Source of the DNA: a virus
Direction: 5' to 3' (one strand)
IMG/VR virus record: IMGVR_UViG_3300049491_000195
Span: 1-60,746 of that record
DNA: 60,746 bases
The stretch's first letter is position 1. Each line of letters opens with the position of its first letter. This document shows positions 41,140-48,212 of this stretch, one piece after another. The position numbers and the translations under genes are program-made. The notes under the pieces were generated by a model. It was not told where the DNA came from and ran no database searches. It saw only the letters and a list, made by a program, of their open reading frames with translations.

Positions 41140-41393
41140 ACACCCAGCAGTTTCTTAATCACCATAAACTCTTCCCATGCTTTCTTTAGGGAAGGATGTT
41201 TTTTCATCTGTTCTTCGGTCGGTGGCATAAAAGGTGGCGCTGGCAGTGGATCACCGGAAAATGCAATCCAGGCCATTCCTTGCCAAATATATCCCTGATT
41301 TGTAGCAGAATCAAAATAACAGTCGCCTGTATCGGGTGCCGGTGGCCTCGAGGCGTGCCAACATATTCCGGTCATGACATCATCCGTATACAT
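41136..41393 (-). CDS. Small PAL-EAY family protein, 85 aa
   Basis: C-terminal half EEQMKKHPSLKKAWEEFMVI follows the same pattern as the 2487-2732 and 2710-3021 proteins. The N-terminal half GYIWQGMAWIAFSGDPLPAP is aromatic and proline-rich, unlike those. A far paralogue located about 38 kb away. Function unknown. Confidence 0.6.
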   Translation of the reverse strand: MYTDDVMTGICWHASRPPAPDTGDCYFDSATNQGYIWQGMAWIAFSGDPLPAPPFMPPTEEQMKKHPSLKKAWEEFMVIKKLLGV

Positions 41394-41399
41394 ACGAAA

Positions 41400-41807
41400 T
41401 CAGAGATCGCCTTCTTTTCTGTTTTCTGAATGCCAAACAGAGAACTTACCACCCGGGTAACGGCTTTCCAGCTTTGAGACATTCTCTTCGATAATTTCAT
41501 ACGGGTCATATCCTAACGCAGTGCAAGCATTCATCCAATACCAAATAATGTCGCCCAATTCACGCTTCATATGAAAGCGATTGTCTTCGTTGTATTCCTT
41601 ACCGTGAAAGAAAATCTTCTTTACGATTTCATCAAACTCTCCGCCTTCACTTGCAAGGCCGATACCGGCAGTCATCAAACGTGCTGGATCACATCCAGCA
41701 GCATCAAGGTCGCGAATGCGTTGAATGAATAGATCTGTTGTTTTGCTTACCGGGCTTGTAACACCATCAACGAATGTTTGATAGTTGTGTAGAAATGTTT
41801 TGTCCAT
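41400..41807 (-). CDS. MazG-like NTP pyrophosphohydrolase, second copy
   Basis: A 135-aa all-alpha protein with LASEGGEFDEIVKK and RELGDIIWYWMNACTAL, the two acidic metal-binding helices of MazG-like enzymes. Comparable to phage MazG by length. It probably hydrolyses an NTP; substrate unknown. The sigma70-type promoter at 41854-41881 drives it. A different MazG-like gene is at 1234-1536. Confidence 0.8.
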   Translation of the reverse strand: MDKTFLHNYQTFVDGVTSPVSKTTDLFIQRIRDLDAAGCDPARLMTAGIGLASEGGEFDEIVKKIFFHGKEYNEDNRFHMKRELGDIIWYWMNACTALGYDPYEIIEENVSKLESRYPGGKFSVWHSENRKEGDL

Positions 41808-41819
41808 GAAACTCCTTAG

Positions 41820-42974
41820 TCATACGTAAGATTCTTTCTTTACGTGTTTGACTATTTTATAGAATTTCGCAAAATTGTCAAGAGATCGAACTTCTTTCGT
41901 TTTGGTCCCACCACCATATCTGCCAGTGTTCTCAAGGATAGGAGAAATTATTTCATCTCCGGCAATTACATTCTGAATCTTATACGCTTCAAATCCGGAT
42001 ATGCTTGATTTCTTTGTTGCTGAGAAACTGTAAGGAAAATCAACCATGTACTTCTGTCCGCGATTATCTTCCACCACTAACATACCGTCATCCGAAATTG
42101 CCGAAGCCTCTGCAAAGAGGTTAGCTGCCTCATCTTGTGTAATTTCTTCTAGAGATAATGTCAGCTTAGGGACTGCATTTAGAGATGTGTGCTTAATCAT
42201 TCCGCGTGTGGAATAATATCCCGATGCTGAGAAATGAGTAGTATTGCTAAACTGCGCCTTACCCTTTAATATCTCTGCATTCATCTTTGCGGATACTTCT
42301 TCACGAGTCAATGGCTTGTCAGTTTTCTTTGTGACCTTTAGAATCTTAAGATCAGTTTGATACGTATACTTGCCCTTTGAAATTTCTACAATTTGCCTAC
42401 GCAAAAAGACTTGTGGCTTGTAGGTACTTCCATACGTATCCAATGGCGCATATAGGGATAGAACACCCATATACTTTCCTGTCTCGTTACTTTGAAGCAA
42501 GACTTCGTCACCGATTTGTACTTCCTTGATACTGACACGATTTTCTAGAAGTTCTGTATTATCGGTGGCTTCAATATAAAGCGGTGAACTGGTGGGTACC
42601 AGAATCATCTTTGTTTGGGAATCCTCACGGGCCCAAACACATTTCTGTTGAATCAACCCTTCTGTAATACCTGTTACGTGTAGAATATCTTCCAAATTGT
42701 CATTTGTAATTCTAACCAAGTATCCGCGTGGATCAATTACTAGCCAGGTAGGGTCGGCAGAACCGTAGTTCTTTCTTTCGTTCTTATGAAGTGTAAATCC
42801 AGGTAAAGGAACATTCTCATGCTCCTTTAGGACTGTGTATCGCTTCGTAATTGTTTCTAGCCGTTTCTTTTCATTAGACGACGTACCAAAAGGTATTACT
42901 TCTGCTTCTGGTAGTTCGTGTTTAATGCCTGCTGTGTTCCATCCTGAGTAAATTTGCTTTGCGATGTTGAGCAT
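41820..42974 (-). CDS. Hypothetical phage protein, 384 aa
   Basis: The start is ATG at 42974, overlapping the previous stop (TGATG); a TTG one codon earlier is not needed. The protein is beta-rich with KYTYQTDLKILKVTKKTDKP and acidic segments. Residues near 80-110 (TWLVIDPRGYLVRITNDNLE) look like a compact domain. No family recognised. The 3' end carries the promoter of the MazG-like gene. Confidence 0.6.
   Translation of the reverse strand: MLNIAKQIYSGWNTAGIKHELPEAEVIPFGTSSNEKKRLETITKRYTVLKEHENVPLPGFTLHKNERKNYGSADPTWLVIDPRGYLVRITNDNLEDILHVTGITEGLIQQKCVWAREDSQTKMILVPTSSPLYIEATDNTELLENRVSIKEVQIGDEVLLQSNETGKYMGVLSLYAPLDTYGSTYKPQVFLRRQIVEISKGKYTYQTDLKILKVTKKTDKPLTREEVSAKMNAEILKGKAQFSNTTHFSASGYYSTRGMIKHTSLNAVPKLTLSLEEITQDEAANLFAEASAISDDGMLVVEDNRGQKYMVDFPYSFSATKKSSISGFEAYKIQNVIAGDEIISPILENTGRYGGGTKTKEVRSLDNFAKFYKIVKHVKKESYV
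41854..41881 (-). promoter_or_regulatory. sigma70-type promoter for MazG-like gene
   Basis: TTGACA, 16 bp, TAAAAT on the minus strand, inside the 3' end of the 41820-42974 gene. Confidence 0.65.
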
Positions 42975-43174
42975 CAATTGGTTCCGTTGTCACCTGTTAA
43001 ATGTTTAATTCTGCGGCGAACAATAGATCGTAGAACTACGAACTGTTCTTTCTCATCAGGGTTTGGTGTCTCACTGATAAGTTGCAAATAGTTTTCGTCG
43101 AGGATAGTGGCGTCATCAAGGTCAGAGTTTCTGATAATGATAAGGCGTTGCTTCAATTCTTGAACATCGTACAT
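42974..43174 (-). CDS. Small hypothetical late protein, 66 aa
   Basis: ATG at 43174 follows GGAGGATATACT. It is helical (MYDVQELKQRLIIIRNSDLD, then FVVLRSIVRRRIKHLTG). A late element CATAAATAG is at 43201-43209. Function unknown. Confidence 0.65.
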   Translation of the reverse strand: MYDVQELKQRLIIIRNSDLDDATILDENYLQLISETPNPDEKEQFVVLRSIVRRRIKHLTGDNGTN

Positions 43175-43200
43175 AGTATATCCTCCGTGTGTAGTCATAA

Positions 43201-43209
43201 CTATTTATG
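43201..43209 (-). promoter_or_regulatory. T4-type late promoter CATAAATAG
   Basis: Minus strand, upstream of the 42974-43174 gene and overlapping the 3' end of 43205-43435. Confidence 0.55.
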
Positions 43210-43435
43210 AACCCAATCCAAATTGGATTTTGAACATGGTTGCATCCATTGCTTCCTCGAACCCGAATTTATTGCCACCCAGCATAGTCCAACGTCCTTC
43301 TAAATTTTGGACACACCAGATAACAATCCCTTTACTAGCAATCTCATGATATGGAAGATTAATATGTGTGAATGTCCAATGAGTTTCTTTATCACGGATT
43401 AGTTCGTTCATTGGTACATACGTATTTTTATCCAT
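43205..43435 (-). CDS. DA-FK family small protein, 76 aa
   Basis: ATG at 43435 follows GAGGTAGAAAA. It contains KETHWTFTHINLPYHEIASK and ends FEEAMDATMFKIQFGLGS, matching the small family. It has its own near-consensus sigma70-type promoter. Confidence 0.7.
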   Translation of the reverse strand: MDKNTYVPMNELIRDKETHWTFTHINLPYHEIASKGIVIWCVQNLEGRWTMLGGNKFGFEEAMDATMFKIQFGLGS

Positions 43436-43463
43436 TTTTCTACCTCGATTGCTATGTTCGTTA

Positions 43464-43492
43464 ATTGTAACAGATATTTTGTGCAATGTCAA
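43464..43492 (-). promoter_or_regulatory. sigma70-type promoter for 43205-43435
   Basis: TTGACA, 17 bp, TACAAT on the minus strand. Confidence 0.85.
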
Positions 43493-43509
43493 ATTTGCAT
43501 GAATCATAC

Positions 43510-43534
43510 AAAAAGGGCCCGGAGGCCCTTTTTT
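43510..43534. terminator. Terminator after the alpha/beta hydrolase
   Basis: AAAAAGGGCC / GGCCCTTTTT stem closed on the minus strand by a TCCG tetraloop. T-runs are on both strands. Confidence 0.9.
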
Positions 43535-43549
43535 AGTGGTTTTGGTGGT

Positions 43550-44281
43550 TTAGTTTGTCTTGAACGGTGTCCAATTCGATCTTGTTTGAGTTAGACGGTT
43601 AGCAATCACATACATTGCAATTGGATTATGTCCAAGCCCAAGATGACTGGCTGCGGGAATCTCAATATTCTGAGATGTATCGGATTCTTCCTCAATGCTG
43701 CATTCCCAATGTACCACCCCGTCTGATTTACTGTACAAAGAGGTAAATGGGACAGGAGGACGTTCACCCAGCTTTCTTAAAATCTCTGGATTCCTATGAC
43801 TTGTATCTTTGCTCAGCATTTCGTAGACACGAGCAGCATTAGTTCCTTCTCCAATAGATTTGAAGGGTGTTCCTAATGTGATTACTTGACGCACAAGGTC
43901 CGGGCATTGCTTGGCAATTTCCCTGCTGTAGATACCGCCTAAAGACCAGCCAATTATGCTAATCTGCGCGCCACCTGCACCTGCTGAGACCTCTGTAGCA
44001 CGAGCAACAAGATCAGCCAGTAGTTTCTCCATTCCGTGACGTGGGCCCAGGTTTCTTCCAAGACCCCAGGAATGAGGATTGTATCCCAAATTTTCTAGGA
44101 AATTGCGAAGATAGTGGGTTGATCCGTCGGAGCCGCCAAGTCCGGGAATTACCAGAACCGGGTGGCCATCTCCGTGTGGGGAGATAAATTGCAGAGGTGT
44201 GTTTAGAAGCCAACCCAGACCGTACTCATACAATCCTCTAGCTGCCTCCAGGCCTAAGAGCACCTTCGATGGTCCTTCCAT
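43550..44281 (-). CDS. Alpha/beta-hydrolase, lipase/esterase-like
   Basis: A 243-aa hydrolase with nucleophile elbow IGWSLGG (S113) and an HPVLVIPGLGG oxyanion strand near residues 40-50. A likely acid is the Asp in YSKSDGVVHW and the catalytic His is in ASHLGLGHN. The LVRQVITLGTPF stretch resembles lipase/PGAP1-like serine esterases. A late promoter lies 22 bp upstream, suggesting action at lysis, release or on host lipids. Substrate unknown. Confidence 0.75.
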   Translation of the reverse strand: MEGPSKVLLGLEAARGLYEYGLGWLLNTPLQFISPHGDGHPVLVIPGLGGSDGSTHYLRNFLENLGYNPHSWGLGRNLGPRHGMEKLLADLVARATEVSAGAGGAQISIIGWSLGGIYSREIAKQCPDLVRQVITLGTPFKSIGEGTNAARVYEMLSKDTSHRNPEILRKLGERPPVPFTSLYSKSDGVVHWECSIEEESDTSQNIEIPAASHLGLGHNPIAMYVIANRLTQTRSNWTPFKTN

Positions 44282-44302
44282 GGGTTATCCTTCAGTGATA
44301 AC

Positions 44303-44311
44303 GTATTTATT
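44303..44311 (-). promoter_or_regulatory. T4-type late promoter AATAAATAC
   Basis: Upstream of the alpha/beta hydrolase ATG at 44281, with GAAGGA ribosome site between. Confidence 0.6.
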
Positions 44312-44633
44312 AAAATCCCACACTATTGCCACATCCGCAGGAAGAAGTTTGATTCGGGTTATTGAACACAAATGTTTCTCCCATGATGTCTTTCTTGTAA
44401 TCGACTTCGGCGGAGTCGAGATACATGCTGCTGGCAGCATCTACTACCAGCTTATGCGATTCTCCGAGTGGAAACTCGAAGTCATCCTCTGAAATTGGGT
44501 CATTCTCAATTGCAAGGAAGTAAGTGAAACCATTGCAACCACCGCCTTGTAGGCCAAAACGAATTGTTCCGGCTTTTTCTTCGGTGAGAATGGAGATGAT
44601 TTTGTCTTTTGCTGCGTCTGAAATCTTGATCAT
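44310..44633 (-). CDS. A-type iron-sulphur carrier (IscA/ErpA/HesB-like)
   Basis: A 107-aa protein with the three conserved cysteines: C33 in [11 protein letters not shown], and C99/C101 in SSCGCGNS near the C-terminus. [15 protein letters not shown] is the typical N-terminal helix. A-type carriers pass Fe-S clusters to apoproteins. It shares an ATGA overlap with clpP and sits far from the phage IscU, so the two Fe-S genes are in separate units. Confidence 0.92.
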   Translation of the reverse strand: MIKISDAAKDKIISILTEEKAGTIRFGLQGGGCNGFTYFLAIENDPISEDDFEFPLGESHKLVVDAASSMYLDSAEVDYKKDIMGETFVFNNPNQTSSCGCGNSVGF

Positions 44634-45226
44634 AGTCTCTTATCCACAATATGGTCTGCCAGTCCAAGCTCAACTGCTTCTGGAGCGGTCAACCACTTAT
44701 CTCTGTCAAGCAATGCCACGAATTGATCGTATGTAATACCCTTCGAATTGTGCTTGACATACAATTCAGTCATCTCTTTCTTCATACGGAGACTTTCCCT
44801 AAGGTCAATTTCCATATCAGAAATCTTACCACGTGTGCCCGATGCAGGTTGGTGGATCATTGTCATTGTGCGCGGAAGCAAATATCTGTGGCCAGGTTCA
44901 CCAGCTTGTGCGATAAACGAACCCATACTTGCCGCCCAACCAATTGCATATGTGTGAACTGGACACTTGATGTATTGCATAACATCATAGACTGCCAATC
45001 CGTCATATACAGAGCCGCCCGGTGACTTGATATACATACTTATCGGTTGTTCTGGATTTTCAGCCTCCAGAAACAACATTTGTGCAACAATAACATCACA
45101 CATATTTTCCTCAACTTCGCCGGTGAAGAAAATGACACGCTCTTTCATCAAGCGTGAATAAAGATCGTAGCTACGTTCTCCGCGTGCGGTTTGTTCTACT
45201 ACGATTGGTACCAATGCATTTCTCAT
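44630..45226 (-). CDS. clpP: ClpP-like serine protease
   Basis: 198 aa from the ATG at 45226 (the longer upstream frame overlaps the plus-strand gene and is not ClpP-like). Catalytic triad: S100 in WAASMGSF, H125 in MIHQPASG, and D176 in [11 protein letters not shown]. The [11 protein letters not shown] segment and conserved [17 protein letters not shown] core are typical. It would form tetradecameric rings that partner with ClpA. The phage clpA lies far away at 26737 and clpS at 58022, so the set is dispersed rather than an operon. Confidence 0.93.
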   Translation of the reverse strand: MRNALVPIVVEQTARGERSYDLYSRLMKERVIFFTGEVEENMCDVIVAQMLFLEAENPEQPISMYIKSPGGSVYDGLAVYDVMQYIKCPVHTYAIGWAASMGSFIAQAGEPGHRYLLPRTMTMIHQPASGTRGKISDMEIDLRESLRMKKEMTELYVKHNSKGITYDQFVALLDRDKWLTAPEAVELGLADHIVDKRL

Positions 45227-45240
45227 TTTATGTTTCCTGT

Positions 45241-45249
45241 GATAAATAC
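45241..45249 (+). promoter_or_regulatory. T4-type late promoter GATAAATAC
   Basis: Plus strand, predicted start exactly on the ATG at 45254. Confidence 0.7.
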
Positions 45250-45253
45250 TGTT

Positions 45254-45643
45254 ATGAAGATTAAAGACATTTTGAATGAAGGTGCTACTGACGTTGTTGC
45301 CCGTTTCTATAAGGAAGCGAGCTCGGATATGGAAAAATTCTACAATCCCGAAGATGTTAAGTATAAAGCCCAAAACAAGGAATATTACGACGAGCACTTC
45401 AAACAATGGTTTAGTGAAGAAGTAGTTCCTGTCTTTACTAAGCCTGTCACCAAGCCACAGCCAGAATACACTAATCACCCCAAGGAAAGCAAACTTCAGT
45501 CTCCCGGCTATCGTGGACTACAGTATGCACTGGCCGCAGCGGGCCTTCCTTATAATCACGACGTTCAAGCCTACAAAGCGGATCCACAGCGTGCTCTTGC
45601 AGCACAGACTATGGATGGTGCTAGAAACAACAACGGACAGTGA
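45254..45643 (+). CDS. Small late protein with CTS-like N-terminus
   Basis: 129 aa starting [13 protein letters not shown] followed by G fits the T4 prohead-protease cleavage pattern (L/I-x-E before A, G or S) at the end of a 9-residue basic/hydrophobic leader, as in T4 internal proteins. The rest is helical and ends in [16 protein letters not shown]. The late promoter leaves no leader, so translation probably starts from a leaderless mRNA. It would be a good candidate for an internal virion protein. It is the only small gene on the plus strand. Confidence 0.6.
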   Translation: MKIKDILNEGATDVVARFYKEASSDMEKFYNPEDVKYKAQNKEYYDEHFKQWFSEEVVPVFTKPVTKPQPEYTNHPKESKLQSPGYRGLQYALAAAGLPYNHDVQAYKADPQRALAAQTMDGARNNNGQ

Positions 45644-46420
45644 TCAATCCAGGCCAAGCGCCTTGTGAATGCTTGCTGCAAGATCCGGATCAAAGTTATC
45701 AGCTTCTTCATTAAGCCAATCGGTATTCTTCATACCCCATTGCCAATAACTGTGTGGAATAGCTGACATCAATTCACCCTTATGCTTACCAAACGGCATG
45801 CGTTCGTAAATGATTGGCTCAGCAGCCCATTTCGCAATTTGCGGACCGTAGGGTTGATCCTTATCAATCAGCCCCATTTCTTCCATATAGCTTACCAAGA
45901 CTTCCAACAACTTTGCAGTCATGAAGGAATCGTTGCCTGCACGGTGGCAGCGCATCTCGATTGGAATATCCAATTCAAGTGCGAAACGTAAGTATGGGAG
46001 ATTTGTTTCTTCGATGGTCTCTACACCATTGAACAGCTTCTTTGCCATTCTCCATGTGCAGATCCAGTTGTAATCTGTTGTATCAACTCCGTGTCTTTCT
46101 AAAACACGCATATCATAGAAGTGATTATGTGCTACAAGGTAGCCACCTCTATAACCATTTACAACTTCTTGAAATATTTCTTTTGAATCGATAAAAGACG
46201 GTTTGTCTTCTACCATTTTATTTGTGATGTAGCAGATTGACTCTACTTTCGGTGGGATGGGACGATCGGTGGGCTTATGCAGCTCTTGAAAAATTGTCCA
46301 GGAATCGCCTTCTCTTATAACGAAACCAGATTCGACAATTTCTGCAATCTTGTAATCATCAGAGTTAGTTTCTGTATCTAGAACTAAACAACTCTGTAGA
46401 AAATCTTCTTTGTGTGACAT
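45644..46420 (-). CDS. DEDD exonuclease with a C-terminal DUF3820-like domain
   Basis: 258 aa from the ATG at 46420, preceded by GGAGAG. The DnaQ-fold Exo I motif is VLDTETNS (D15, E17), with AHNHFYDMRVLERHG and HRAGNDSFMTAKLL for Exo II and Exo III/IV. A C-terminal MPFGKHKGELMSAIPHSYW is a DUF3820-type motif seen in ExoX-like exonucleases. It should cut DNA or RNA 3'-5'. It has its own sigma70-type promoter. Confidence 0.85.
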   Translation of the reverse strand: MSHKEDFLQSCLVLDTETNSDDYKIAEIVESGFVIREGDSWTIFQELHKPTDRPIPPKVESICYITNKMVEDKPSFIDSKEIFQEVVNGYRGGYLVAHNHFYDMRVLERHGVDTTDYNWICTWRMAKKLFNGVETIEETNLPYLRFALELDIPIEMRCHRAGNDSFMTAKLLEVLVSYMEEMGLIDKDQPYGPQIAKWAAEPIIYERMPFGKHKGELMSAIPHSYWQWGMKNTDWLNEEADNFDPDLAASIHKALGLD

Positions 46421-46434
46421 GGTGAAACTCTCCA

Positions 46435-46461
46435 GTAAGTAAAAGTGTAACAATTACTTAC
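46435..46461. promoter_or_regulatory. Inverted half-sites GTAAGTA-N13-TACTTAC
   Basis: Flank the -10 of the exonuclease promoter. The same half-site occurs around the DsbA/polymerase promoter (14990-15010), in the opposite order. Candidate operator. Confidence 0.4.
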
Positions 46462-46472
46462 CGAAAAGTCAA
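46444..46472 (-). promoter_or_regulatory. sigma70-type promoter for the exonuclease
   Basis: TTGACT, 17 bp, TACACT on the minus strand. Confidence 0.8.
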
Positions 46473-46479
46473 CCACCCT

Positions 46480-46590
46480 TTAAACATTCGCGTAAGGCCT
46501 GCCCGCTTCCTTATAGTAACCCGGATCTTCAGGATACACAGGATAATAATCGGGATTCGGGGCAGGTTCTGGGACAGGAGTTTCCTCCAT
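46480..46590 (-). CDS. Pro/Tyr-rich peptide, 36 aa
   Basis: An open frame with a TAATG overlap with the 46590-48212 stop. The product is very Pro/Tyr/Glu-rich (MEETPVPEPAPNPDYYPVYP). Its composition is not random, and its coupling to the upstream gene and exact end before the exonuclease promoter favour it, but the evidence is limited. It may be a short virion peptide. Confidence 0.4.
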   Translation of the reverse strand: MEETPVPEPAPNPDYYPVYPEDPGYYKEAGRPYANV

Positions 46591-48212
46591 TAACCCATTT
46601 TACCCAGACTAGCGAAACGCTTCATCCATGTCAGGACTTCTGCGTCTGCGCCTGTGTCTTCGTCGACCTTGTCTTTCTTCTTGTCATCTTTCTTGACATC
46701 TGTGTCGCCACCTTCCGAGTCGGCTGAGTCTTCTGGACCGCCGGCCTTCTTGTCTTTTAGCCAAGGTGGAAGATCACCCTTCTTTTCTTCTAAAGGTTCA
46801 TTCTCGGCAATTCTCTTATCAGCAGCCTTCATTCCGGCAGCTCTTTTATCCATCTTCGCCTGATCACCCTTAATCATTCCCATGCGCCCGTCATCTCGTG
46901 CAGCACCTTTATATGATTTAAGTGTTTCTTGAGATAGTTCATTGAGTTGTGGTTTTGCATTGAGAGTGACCATTCCCATTACAGGAGCCACTGACTCGAC
47001 TAGCTTGTCATATTTCTTAAGTGATGCGAGCATTGCTGCTACGTCTTTGTCTACATTTTCCATGGTTGGATTTCCTTCTTGTGGTTGTGGTGCAGGTAAT
47101 GCTTCGGGCCGGCCGCCTTCGGGCGCATCTGCAGAAGACCCTTTTGCTCTTGGACGAACTTGATCGGTGAAATAACCTTTATCTACCAATTTCTGTAACT
47201 TCTTAATTTCGTCATCAATCTCATAACTCTTAATCTTAAAGTCTTCTCCTTGCAGAGTTGGATCTGCGGAAAGTTCTTTAAATGCTTGTTCCATTTTTGA
47301 CTTATTCTGTTTCAGTGCCTTGGCAAGATCCGTAAACAGATATGGAAACTTTTCTGCAACAATAGCAGGCTTCACTGGCGTATCGGTAATGTCCATAAAG
47401 TTCGGACTCATATCCTTACCGCCTGCATCAAACTGAAACTTATGCTTATCGTTTAGAACTGGCTTACCTTCGTCATTAACTGTGTTAGTTATTTCCCCAT
47501 CTTTTTCTTCTTTAGCATAAGGAAAGACTTGAAACAACATTCCTCTATTGCTATAGTTATGGAAATGGGTACCAGAACTTGAGTTAGCTGTACACCATTG
47601 AGTTCCTAATCCTAGTGCGCAACCTGCTGCACGATTAAGTGTTGTATATACTCTGTAATCATCGTTATCAATAAGTTTGACACTCTTTGCCATCTTATTT
47701 CTAGCTGCATTCTTTGCCGCGTCTCTAACGTCCCTCAACTTATCTTCGTAGTGAGTGTTCATATACTTTCCGATATCACGAACACTATTAAACTTAGGAA
47801 TATCTTTGTGATTTGGGTCTAGAAGATTTCTATTCTTCAGAATAGTCCAATCTCTTAGATTCATGTTCATAACACCGGTAATATCTTCCCAGTTATGAGC
47901 TCCTGCGATGTAACGACGTACAATCCAATCGCTGTAAACACCGTCACGTGAATAAATTGTACCCTCGTAGCCTTCTTTTTCAATCTTGTCTAGATTTTCT
48001 AGGAACCATTGTGCTAATTCTTCGTCTGGTGCTTTCTGAAAAGTTCTAGATGAATTTGGAGGAAAGTTATGCGGATGTGAACGTGCATCATCGCGCATTG
48101 TATCCGCTAAACCTGCGACAAGTCTTCTGTCGTTCATAACGCGCTGGCTGCCCTTTGTCAGGGCAGCAGCTTCAGTTAAGATCATTTCATCTAGTAACTC
48201 TGCTGGCTTCAT
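46590..48212 (-). CDS. Large late protein with GTxWCTA domain and CTS-like start
   Basis: 540 aa. N-terminus MKPAELLDEMILTE|AA fits the T4 prohead-protease pattern L-T-E before A. Residues about 205-240 contain CALGLGTQWCTANSSSGTHF, a domain I recall from many large phages whose function is not known to me. The second half is charged, low-complexity and Glu/Lys/Asp-rich with SADAPEGGRPEALPAPQPQE and a helical end. Coupled to the 1038-aa gene upstream; both follow the late promoter at 51355. A virion internal or ejected protein is inferred. Confidence 0.7.
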   Translation of the reverse strand: MKPAELLDEMILTEAAALTKGSQRVMNDRRLVAGLADTMRDDARSHPHNFPPNSSRTFQKAPDEELAQWFLENLDKIEKEGYEGTIYSRDGVYSDWIVRRYIAGAHNWEDITGVMNMNLRDWTILKNRNLLDPNHKDIPKFNSVRDIGKYMNTHYEDKLRDVRDAAKNAARNKMAKSVKLIDNDDYRVYTTLNRAAGCALGLGTQWCTANSSSGTHFHNYSNRGMLFQVFPYAKEEKDGEITNTVNDEGKPVLNDKHKFQFDAGGKDMSPNFMDITDTPVKPAIVAEKFPYLFTDLAKALKQNKSKMEQAFKELSADPTLQGEDFKIKSYEIDDEIKKLQKLVDKGYFTDQVRPRAKGSSADAPEGGRPEALPAPQPQEGNPTMENVDKDVAAMLASLKKYDKLVESVAPVMGMVTLNAKPQLNELSQETLKSYKGAARDDGRMGMIKGDQAKMDKRAAGMKAADKRIAENEPLEEKKGDLPPWLKDKKAGGPEDSADSEGGDTDVKKDDKKKDKVDEDTGADAEVLTWMKRFASLGKMG

